A stretch of DNA of 64,000 nucleotides, taken from assembly GCA_032433765.1 (NCBI GenBank), contig JAVIAB010000025.1, positions 37,085,256-37,149,255 of the forward strand. Direction: 5' to 3'. Numbering within the stretch: the first letter of the stretch is position 1; each line of letters starts with the position of its first letter. The position numbers and the translations under genes are program-made. The notes beneath the pieces were generated by a model. It saw nothing but the letters and a program-made list of their open reading frames with translations, ran no database searches and was not told where the DNA came from. Positions 26,401-38,400 of the stretch are shown here, one piece after another. Source of the DNA: Megaustenia siamemsis (Eukaryota > Mollusca > Gastropoda > Stylommatophora > Ariophantidae).

Positions 26401-29400
26401 ATGAGATGTGACTAACACAGACACACACACTAAGATATGAGATGTGACTAACACAGACACACTCTACAATATGAGATATGACTAACACAGATACACACAC
26501 TAGAATATGAGATATGACTAAACACAGTCATGCACACACAAAGATATGAGACACAACTAACATAAACATGCACTCACAAAAATAGGAGATGTGACTAAAC
26601 ACAAACACACAAATATATGAGACATGACAAACATAGACATGCACACACAAAGGAATGAGACGTGACTAACATAGAAATGCACACAAGGATATGATATGTG
26701 ACCAACATAGACATGCACATAAAGATGTGAGATATGACTAACACAGATATGCTCGCACAAAGATTTGACACATGGCTAACACAGATACACACTAAGATAT
26801 GACTAAACACAGACACACACAAAGATATGAGACATGATTAACACGGACACATACTAAGATATGAGATATGACTAACATGACACACACCAAGATATGGGCC
26901 ATGGCTAGCACAGAAACACACCAAGATATGAACCATGACTAGCACTGAAACACATTAAGATATGAGCCATGGCTAGTATGGAAATACACCAAGATATGAA
27001 CCATGGCCAGCACAGACACACACCAAGATATGAACCTTGGCCAGCACAGATACCCACTAAGATATGAGCCATGACTAGCACAGATATACACCAAGATTTG
27101 AACCATGGCCAGCACAGACACACACCAAGATATGAACCTTGGCCAGCACAGATACCCACTAAGATATGAGCCATGACTAGCACAGATATACACCAAGATA
27201 TGAACCATGGCCAGCACAAACACACACCAAGATATGAATCATGGCCAGCCCAGACACACACCAAGATATGAGCCATGGCCAGCACATACACCCACCAAGA
27301 TATCAGCCATGGCTATCACAGTCTCCCACTAAGATATGAGCTACGACTAGCACGGATATACTCTGAGAGTTGAGCCATGGCTATTTCAGACACCCACCAA
27401 GATAGGAACCATGGCTATCACATACACACATAAAGATATGAGCTACGGTTAGCACAGACAACCACCAAGATATAAGCCACGACTAACATATACACTTGGT
27501 AGCGTCCACTAAAGTTTGTCTGAGGTTCTTGGTAAAGTTTCTACTGACGACCACGAAGATCCAAAACTTGCAGGCATGGTGGGCGTGGCTGACGTGCTGG
27601 AAGATCAGCCGGATAATACCTTTAGAGAATGTCAATTTCATGTCTCCTGAGTCTTGAGTCCGCATCAGATAGTACAGTCTGGCCACATGGATGGGTGCGT
27701 TCATGATGATGTAAGACAGAGACAAGGCAAAGAGCATCCTAGCCACACGAACCTGGGCGTTAGCTCGCACTGAGCTCCACCTAGGATCATTGATCGGTTT
27801 CAGCTCGGAAACTTCCAGCATCAGCAGGCCACTGAGCTTCTTCCACTGGGACTTGTGTATGATGGACAGAACGATCGTGAAGAGCATGACAGTAATGGCG
27901 ATCAGTGGTAGTAGCACACAAACAGTATGCCAACCAGAACACCCGTGTCAGAGATCAGCAATGCAAAAATGTAAATGTTTTTTTTTTTAAGATTCTCTGC
28001 ATGTTCACTTCAGAGTGTTCACTTTTATCATCAAATGACAATTCACAAGCAGCAGAAATAGACTCAAGATGCAACAAAGCTTGTCAAATCATTGGACAGC
28101 TATCACCACTATTGCCCAACAAGGAAATAACTCTAGAGGCAAAATGAGCACTCTACAATACAATCTTCATTCCAACGTTGTGCTACCAATGTCAGAATGG
28201 GAAGCAAAAAATAAAAACATCACAGTATGGTCACAGCTTTAGGTAGGTGAGGAAACAAAAGCTTGGTTCAGTAGGTCTGGAATAATAAATAGCTAGGTGA
28301 GGAAGAAACAAAAGCTTGGTTCAGTAGGTCTGGAATAATAAATAGCTAGGTGAGGAAGAAACAAAAGCTTGGTTCAGTAGGTCTGGAATAATAAATAGCT
28401 AGGTGAGGAAACAAAAGCTTGGTTCAGTAGGTCTGGAATAATAAATAGGTAGGTGAAGAAACAAAAGCTTGGTTCAGTAGGTCTGGAATAATAAATAGGT
28501 AGGTGAAGAAACAAAAGCTTGGTTCAGTAGGTCTGGAATAATAAATAGCTAGGTGAGGAAACAAAAGCTTGGTTCAGTAGGTCTGGAATAATAAATAGGT
28601 AGGTGAAGAAACAAAAGCTTGGTTCAGTAGGTCTGGAATAATAAATAGCTAGGTGAGGAAACAAAAGCTTGGTTCAGTAGGTCTGGAATAATAAATAGCT
28701 AGGTGAGGAAACAAAAGCTTGGTTCAGTAGGTCTGGAATAATAAATACAACACATATAGATATACACAAAAATCTAACTATATGGCAATGATATACTAGA
28801 CTATCTGAAAGGAGAATAAGTTAGGTCACTTCCCTGTAGTCCGGAGCTTGGTCAAACATCTATTGGACTAAAATCACAATGGTTGGCTAACAGAGTGCCA
28901 GATTTGATGTCTTTATCCTTCACTAATAACCAGACCTGGACCCTAGATGCAAGAACAATAAGAAAAATAACCTCTACAGAGATGAAATGTGTTAGACGAA
29001 TGACAGGAAACAGTCTGAGAGATAAGATCAGAAATGAAGAACTGAGAAAAATGCTGGGAATAGCCCCTGCCATAGAATATATTAAAAAACAACAGATAAA
29101 ATGTTTTGGTAGCGTGATAACACATAAAGACCAATACACAACACAACAAGCCTTCAATAATCATTGCGAGAACACCAGACTCAAAGGCCTATCACAAAAG
29201 AGATGGATTGATGGAATGTTAGAAACACTAGGAAACATAACAGCAGGAGAGGCCAACAGAAGAACAAAAAAATGGATTGATGGAATATTAGAAACACTAG
29301 AAAACATAACAGCAGGAGAGGCCAACAGAAGAGCAAAAGATGGATTGATGGAATATTAGAAACACTAGAAAACATAACAGCAGGAGAGGCCAACAGAAGA

Positions 29401-32400
29401 GCAAAAGATGGATTGATGGAATATTAGAAACACTAGAAAACATAACAGCAGGAGAGGCCAACAGAAGAGCAAAAGATGGATTGATGGAATATTAGAAACA
29501 CTAGGAAATATAACAGCAGGAGAGGTCAACAGAAGAGCAAAAGATAGATTGATGGAATATTAGAAACACTAGACAACATAACAGTAGGAGAGGCCAACAG
29601 AAGAGCAAAATACCTCAAAAAATAACTCCCCTCAACCTGAAAGGCAAAAGAGGGAGGAAAGAAGAAGAAAGATGCATAAGAGGAAGGAAAGAAGAAGAAA
29701 GATGCATAAGAGGAAGGAAAGAAAACATAAGAAACTGCAAACCTCTTTGAAAGCTTTCAATATCAGCTTTGTGTCCTTCTTCAATCTGAGTGCTACAACA
29801 ACCCTCTTGAAGTACTCTTTAGGTTTGGCTGGCCCTCTACGTAGGAGTAGACTTGATATTCTCTGAGGCAGGGATGGTTTCAGTTCTGGTATGTCGTGAC
29901 CAAGAACCCAAAAACGGAGAACATCATATCGGCTTGGATCAACACTCACCTACACAAGAGATCAAGGAAGAAATTCAAAACTTGCATTCAAATTTACAAG
30001 TGTTAATTGTAATGAATATGATTCACTGGACAAACCCTCAAAAAGGGAAGAATGGCAAATGTAACGGCAATGAGGGCAGTTTAACACCATCATCATATAC
30101 CATGTCTGGAAGTGTAGGTGATCATGTCTGTCCTCAACTTTTTACCTCAATGCTTATTTATTAACTCTTTCGGTACGTTTAGCCGCACAGTGCGTCACTT
30201 TCAATTTGATTAGTTTAAACCATATTCTTTTTGTAGGTCTTGTATCATCTTGGTATTGGTGAAATCTAATTCCTTGTTCAATTATCTAAAAATTCATATA
30301 TATATATTAAGTGTTAGATAACTACGTTTCATTAACAACATCGTTTTTATGATAGCAGCTTGTTAAACCTCTGACAAAGTTGAACGCATTCGAAAATAAA
30401 TGTCTAAGGAAAATACTTGGTATAGCGTGGAACGAATTCAAAACAAACGAGGAAATTAGAGAAATCGCCAATCAACCACTAATATCTTCAGTAATAAAGA
30501 AAAGACGATGGTCATACGTTGGACATGTCATGAGAAGAGATAATAATCGAATAGCAAAGCAAGCCCTCATATGGGAAACGACGGGTAAAAGAAAAAGAGG
30601 AAGACCCAGGGAGACACTGATAAGAACATTGATGAGAGAGGCAAGAGCAGCAGGAATCGGCTCCCTCAATGATATAGAACTGCTTGCACAGAACAGAGAC
30701 AGATGGCGAGATTTGATAAAATATCTTTAAAAGAAAACTGCTAGAACAAAAAATTCATATAGGAGAAGGTGTATCTTGGTCTACGCCCTATGGGCCGGTT
30801 ACGGCTCGAAAGGTCAATAGATAGATAGATAGATAGTTAGATAACTATAAACGTGTAGATTTATTTTTAAAACCATTAAATACTTTTTCTATGAAGTCTC
30901 TACTGCTAAATTGATTTAGAAAAAAAAAAAAAACCTCCGCATTTAAAGAGTTAATTCTCATTTTGATTTCTAACAAGCCTTTCTCTTATACTGTAATCAA
31001 GCGGAGAAGGTGGTCATATGTTAGTCATGTGATTAGAAGAGATAACAAAAGAATCTCAAAGCAGGCCCTCAAATGGGAACCAGAGGGTAAAAGAAATAGT
31101 TCGACCTAGAGAAACATTAAAAAAAAACACTGAGACAAGAAGTAACAACAGCAGGCATCAGCTCCCTTGAGAGGCTTGCCCAGAACAGAGACATGTGGTG
31201 AGATACAATGAAGGTCCTGCACAGGGTCTAACACTTGATTGCAAATATCATCAGAGATGGGGGAACTACCCAGAACAGAGACATGTGGCGAGATAAAATG
31301 AAGGTCCTGCACAGGGTCTAACACTTGATAGCAAATATCATCAGAGATGGGGGAACTACCCAGAACAGAGACATGTGGCGAGATAAAATGAAGGTCCTGC
31401 ACAGGGTCTAACACTTGATAGCAAATATCATCAGAGATGGGGGAACTACCCAGAACAGAGACATGTGGCGAGATAAAATGAAGGTCCTGCACAGGGTCTA
31501 ACACTTGATAGCAAATATCATCAGAGATGGGGGAACTACCCAGAACAGAGACATGTGGCGAGATAAAATGAAGGTCCTGCACAGGGTCTAACACTTGATA
31601 GCAAATATCATCAGAGATGGGGGAACTACCCAGAACAGAGACATGTGGTAAGATACAATGAAGGTCCTGCACAGGGTCTAACACTTGATAGCAAATATCA
31701 TCAGAGATGGGGGAACTACCCAGAACAGAGACACGTGGTAAGATACAATGAAGGTCCTGCACAGGGTCTAACACTTGATAGCAAATATCATCAGAGATGG
31801 GGAACTACCCAGAACAGAGACATGTGGTGAGATACAATGAAGGTCCTGCACAGGGTCTAACACTTGATAGCAAATATCATCAGAGATGGGGAACTACCCA
31901 GAACAGAGACATGTGGCGAGATACAATGAAGGTCCTGCACAGGGTCTAACACTTGATAGCAAATATCATCAGAGATGGGGAACTACCCAGAACAGAGACA
32001 TGTGGAGAGATACAATGAAGGTCCTGCACAGGGTCTAACACTTGATAGCAAATATCATCAGAGATGGGGGAACTACCCAGAACAGAGACATGTGGCGAGA
32101 TACAATGAAGGTCCTGCACAGGGTCTAACACTTGATAGCAAATATCATCAGAGATGGGGGAACTACCCAGAACAGAGACATGTGGTGAGATACAATGAAG
32201 GTCCTGCACAGGGTCTAACACTTGATAGCAAATATCATCAGAGATGGGGGAACTACCCAGAACAGAGGCATGTGGCGAGATACAATGAAGGTCCTGCACA
32301 GGGTCTAACACTTGATAGCAAATATCATCAGAGATGGGGGAACTACCCAGAACAGAGACATGTGGTGAGAAACAATGAAGGTCCTGCACAGGGTCTAACA

Positions 32401-35400
32401 CTTGATAGCAAATATCATCAGAGATGGGGGAACTACCCAGAACAGAGACATGTGGCGAGACACAATGAAGGTCCTGCACAGGGTCTAACACTTGATAGCA
32501 AATATCATCAGAGATGGGGGAACTACCCAGAACAGAGACATGTGGCGAGATACAATGAAGGTCCTGCACAGGGTCTAACACTTGATAGCAAATATCATCA
32601 GAGATGGGGGAACTACCCAGAACAGAGACATGTGGCGAGATACAATGAAGGTCCTGCACAGGGTCTAACACTTGATAGCAAATATCATCAGAGATGGGGA
32701 GCTACCCAGAACAGAGACATGTGGCGAGATACAATGAAGGTCCTGCACAGGGTCTAACACTTGATAGCAAATATCATCAGAGATGGGGAGCTACCCAGAA
32801 CAGAGACATGTGGCGAGATACAATGAAGGTCCTGCACAGGGTCTAACACTTGATAGCAAATATCATCAGAGATGGGGGAACTACCCAGGGAACTACCCAG
32901 AACAGAGACATGTGGTGAGATACAATGAAGGTCCTGCACAGGGTCTAACACTTGATAGCAAATATCATCAGAGATGGGGAACTAGAATTTGGTAGACACT
33001 CCAAGGTAAACCACAGCCCACTACTGGCTCCTTGCTACCAGCTTTACTGCAGCACTGCAATTAGTTGCCTGTTCCCTACAGAACACATGCCATGGGACTG
33101 ACACATATTGACCAACAAAGAAAGACACAGTGATCCAACATTACAGCAAAGGTTGTGTGAAGGAGCTCCAGAAAACTGTGACATTTATCAGAAAAACTTG
33201 TATCACCTTAGATAAACGTGCAGGAGCTTACAAGACTACTACCTTTAGTAACACGTGTGGCAACTGAGGCTGTGATAGGAGTTAGCACGTGGCTGGTTAA
33301 AGGACCAACAACACATGCAGTCATATTGACTGACTCACAAAGCATGCTCTGCTGGATTGACAAGGACATGCATGGAGTGGGTGCTCCTACTTGGTATGTC
33401 TCACGTTAACAATTTGGATACACTGCCCCAGCATGCGGGAGTTTGTGACATGACAGGTTGGCAAGGTCTGCCACTGTACTTCTTAGTCCTCAGATCTCCG
33501 GTCACTCACAAGAGGTCTCCACCCAATCTGGTATGGAGCAATCATAGACATCTCTCACCAGGACTTGCCAGCCTCTTTCATCATGTATGGTTCGTCATTA
33601 TGTCCCCAATGATCAAGGACTTTGTTGGGACAGGGACTTATATTAGGCTTTTATCTTTGTCCATTATAGATGCCATTTCTGCCTGAGTCCCCACTCGTTC
33701 CTCCAAGATTTCATTGCTAGGTCCCTTGTTTGTGTTTCTGCAGCATTTTTTCATTTTTTTTACGTGGGTGGCTGGCCCAACGCCAAAACCCCAAACCAGG
33801 CAGACCAGTGAGTCTCCCTTTGTCTGGTTGCTACCCCTTGACCTGTCCAACATAGGAGACCATGCTGTTAACTACACTACCACCTGCAAAGTTCTGGGAA
33901 TCATTGGAACACTCAAACCCCTTGCCCCAATAAGGTGGAGATGCCTTGGGATCTATCCGCTCCCTACTTGACACTGCCCCATTTCTAACCGGCTGCCACT
34001 GCATCTTTAAATTGTCAACACAAACTGAGGACCTCAACTAATGATAATGTTGTTAGTGACGAGCCATGCTCCCCACTGGACACAGATCAAAGTCGGTTGC
34101 CGCTGGTCGCCTGCTGCACTGATTGTCGACCTCCTCCCTGACCGCCTTGCTGGAAGGATGGACTCATGACTTGTGTCACTGCCTGACTGCTCCTTACTTG
34201 ATGGAACAGCCACTCCAGACTGGCCAGGAAACTACTGCTGAGCTTCCCTTTGTGATCTCCGTATAGCAGTACTTCGCGCTGTTTCACTGATGGACGGCCA
34301 TGCAGATGTTCAGGCCCCAAACTTCTCCGCAACCCTACTGTTCGTTCTTCACCACAACGATCATACCCACAAACACTGATGAAATGACTGACCAAAACTG
34401 TTCACTCTAGGACTGAGTTTATTCACAGTTCATCTGACCAGTAACACGACAAAGTGGACAAAACCAGGGACTTACTCAGCGCTCGGCTGCTCACACATAA
34501 TTAACATGGAATATTCAGCTCTTCCACTAAAGCTGAAATTTTTAGCGATCTCCTTGCTCACACATACTGAATATTAAAATACTCAGCTTTTCAACTAAAG
34601 CTAAACAAGTTAGCGAGCTCTTTGCTCACACATAATGAATATTAAAAAGCTGAACAAGTTAGCGAGCTCTTTGCTCACACATAATGAATCTTAAAAAGCT
34701 GAACAAGTTAGCGAGCTCTTTGCTCACACATAATGAATCTTAAAAAGCTGAACATGTTAGCGAGCTCTTTGCTCACACATCCTCACATTAAGACTTCAAC
34801 TTTCCAACTAACACTAATCAATGGTTGAACTCCTAGCTCACACATAATTAACATGAACATTTAACACGACACATTTGAAGATTGGTAAGCCATAATGGCT
34901 ACCGCCTTCTGGCGACCCTACTCTCAGGCCTACCGTATGAGTAAAACTCTCCACCTAACCTTGTGATTCGACTATATCTTTCATCTTCAGCCAATCCCCA
35001 ACCTCCTTACATCTTCTTCCCCTCTAACTGAACCCTCTCAAAATCCCCTGAATTTGTTATTCTAAACTGAGCTTATTCCCTCACTCACTCCCTGTGAAAT
35101 GTTCACGTTTTCCTGAATCACTCACTCATGTTATTGTTACACATTCTCATCCTCCCACTGTTACAGGGAGGGCCATTCCAAGGGACCTTAAAAATGGACA
35201 AATGACACTGTAATGATTTTTAGAGACCTCAAAAAATGGACAAATGACAATGTAAGGGTTTTTAGAGACCTCAGAAAATGGACAAAAATGACATTGCAAG
35301 GGCAGACCCCTTCACACAGTGAAAGTGGCAATACTGAGGATAACCCACATGTCAAACAGATGGTGGAATGGGATGCCACGAGGGGTGCAAGCAGGAAAAA

Positions 35401-38400
35401 TATCCTCAGCATAAATTAATGCAACATGGTCAATCAATGCAGGAGAGAAAAATCAGTAGATGAACACTTTGATGGTAGCTGGAACAGGAGACGGAGCAGA
35501 TATGGGGATGTATCAACTTCAGTGACGCATCAGAAATAAAGACTTGCGAACACAAACACAAGAAAACATTTTATTTGGTAACAGCCATGAGCATTTCAGT
35601 GAAACTAACTACCAGGAACAAAAACTAACTCACCCGAACACCCTCCTGTGCCTCATGATCCTTCAGGAAATGTTCGACTTTCTTCCTGGGCAGCTCATGA
35701 AAGTTGGCCTTGCTCATGACATCCTCCAGTTTATGAAGCAACCAGAACTCATTATCCAGTTTCTCCTTCCTCGTCCACTCCCTGGACTTCTGCGTGTCCT
35801 TGTCAGGATTAATAGGGTCAAACAACGTCTAGGAAACAAATACCCACATTTTCATGACAAAAATAGTCAGCGTAAAAGGAATATGTATTTTCTGCTTCCT
35901 GCACTTGCTCAACAGCCAACTTCTGGTTCACATCTAAACTGGTAAGGGGCATAACTTGGTGATTACACATGAGATATTCTCTAACTCTTCATCATTGTGT
36001 TGGGTTACCTTCTTAGGTTGTTCAGTTCAACAGTCTCAACACATTTGTCGAGGTCCAGTTTAGATGTTTCACAGCTCAATACGACAGTGTCGCTGTTACC
36101 TATTTTGTGAGGTGTGACCTGGAGCCACAGTGTGCCCAGTTCCAAATCTGATGATCTTGGTCTGCTCTTCGTTCATCTATGACTTGACAGTTACTTTCCT
36201 TTGTTGTCTGCCCTTAATTGGGTGTTGTGGTTCACTGGAAGTTTATACAATCACACAATCACATCTTCTACAATCACATCTTCTACAATCACATCTATAA
36301 TCACACAATCACATCTTCTACAATCACATCTATAATCAAACAATCACATTTTCTACAATCACATCTACAATCACATCTTCTACAATCACACAATCACATC
36401 ATCTACAATCACATCTTCTACAATCACACAATCACATCTACAATCACATCTTCTACAATCACACAATCACACAATCACATCATCTACAATCACATCTTCT
36501 ACAATCACACAATCACATCTACAATCACACAATCTCAGCTTCTAAAATCACATCTTCTACAATCACACAATGACATATTCTACAATCACACAATCTCAGC
36601 TTCTAAAATCACATCTTCTACAATCACACAATGACATATTCCACAATCACACAATCTCAGCCTCTACAACCACACAGTCTCAGCTTAACCCAATCACACA
36701 ATCTTAAATAGGAACACAAGATTTAATCAAATACTGTGCTGGAATAGTGCTGACCAAGTTACTAAAAAAAATGTATCATTGACTGCAAAATAATGGCACT
36801 GGCACTAAATTTCCCAGCTTGTACTATCTAAATAACAACAATAATAAGAAAGACTCGACAATCATTGGATAAGCGTAGAAACAAGAACCTAGAAAATGTA
36901 CTGACAACATGAAAGTCTGAGGGTATAAGAAATTGAGAAAGGCTGCGGGAAAATAAATCAGAATGACAACATTAGTTAATGAAGTGAAAAAAAGGCAGAT
37001 GAAGACTGATGTCAAATTGATGGGAAAGGAAAATACTGATTATCAAAAACAGGAGATATGGCACAAAAAGTTGATGATATAAGAAGTTGATGATATGAGA
37101 AGTTGATGATATGAGAAGTTGATGATATGAGAAGTTGATGAAATGAGAAGTTGATGATATGAGAAGTTGATGATATGAGAAGTTGATGAAATGAGAAGCT
37201 GATGATATGAGAAGTTGATGAAATGAGAATTTGATGATATGAGAAGTTGATGAAATGATAAGTTGATGATATGAGAGGTTGATGAAATGAGAAGTTGATG
37301 ATATGAGAAGTTGATGAAATGAGAAGTTGATGATATGAGAAGTTGATGAAATGAGAAGCTGATGATATGAGAAGTTGATGAAATGAGAAGTTGATGATAT
37401 GAGAATTTGATGAAATGATAAGTTGATGATATGAGAGGTTGATGAAATGAGAAGTTGATGATATGAGAAGTTGATGATATGAGAAGTTGATGAAATGAGA
37501 AGCTGATGATATGAGAAGTTGATGAAATGAGAAGTTGATGATATGAGAAGTTGATGAAATGATAAGTTGAAGATATGAGAAGTTGATCATATGAGAAGTT
37601 GATGAAATGATAAGCTGATGATATGAGAAGTTGATGAAATGAGAAGTTGATCAAATGAGAAGTTGATGAAATGATAAGCTGATGATATGAGAAGTTGATG
37701 AAATGAGAAGTTGATGAAATGATAAGTTGATGATATGAGAAGTTGATGAAATGATAAGTTGATATGAGAAGTTGATCATATGAGAAGTTGATGAAATGAT
37801 AAGTTGATGATAGAAGTTGATGATATGAGAAGTTGATGAAACTGGAAGAACCATGCCAACCTTGAGTTCTTCCAGAAATCCCTGATACTTGGAGAAGATA
37901 ACAATGTCCAATGACCTCACAAAGGATGGAAGCAACATCTTTTCTTCATCAGTCAGAAGATCTTTCTGGTCAGAAAGTAGACGAATGAGGGACTGTCGGC
38001 TAACAGGAATGTACCTCTCTCTGCAAAGATTGAACAAGCATCTATTGATCGTATAATGTTCTATGCAAAGATTGAACAGGAATCTATTGATCTTATAATG
38101 TTCTGTGCAAAGATTGAACAAGGATCTACTGATCGTATAATGCTCTATGCAAAGATTGAACAATAAACTATTGATCCTATAATGCTCTATGCAAAGATTG
38201 AACAAGAATCTATTGATCTTATAATGCTCTATGCAAAGATTGAACAAGAATCTATTGATCTTATAATGTTCTATGCAAAGATTGAACAAGAATCTATTGA
38301 TCTTATAATGCTCTATGCAAAGATTGAACAAGAATCTATTGATCTTATAATGTTCTATGCAAAGATTGAACAAGAAACTATTGATCTTATAATGCTCTAT

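Larger units (their letters stand above)
28051..29700 (+). mobile_element. LINE-B 3' part, interrupted (intron 5)
   Basis: Segments GQLSPLLPNKEITLEAK (28096-28146) and QTWTLDARTIRKITSTEMKC, LRDKIRNEELRKMLGIAP, RLKGLSQKRWIDGMLETLGN encode the C-terminal tail of a non-LTR reverse transcriptase. Compared with the copy at 43181-43728, about 730 bp of foreign sequence (about 28200-28930, with a 50-bp array) splits it. The tail ends in an AAG-rich 3' end beside exon 5. The element is antisense to TMEM143. Confidence 0.85.

Noticed and set aside
27483..27917. Intact GPCR gene
   Set aside because: Only TM5-TM7 are present, with a stop immediately upstream, no acceptor site, no recognisable NPxxY, and a C-terminus supplied by the minisatellite.
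31106..32757. 200-260-codon frames on both strands in intron 4
   Set aside because: Product of the 90-bp array (divisible by three) inside a TMEM143 intron. The only biological coding signal is the short LINE-C tail in the unit.
34087..34395. 102-codon minus-strand ORF in intron 4
   Set aside because: No recognisable motif, no splice context joining it to TMEM143, and it is flanked by decayed retroelement sequence.
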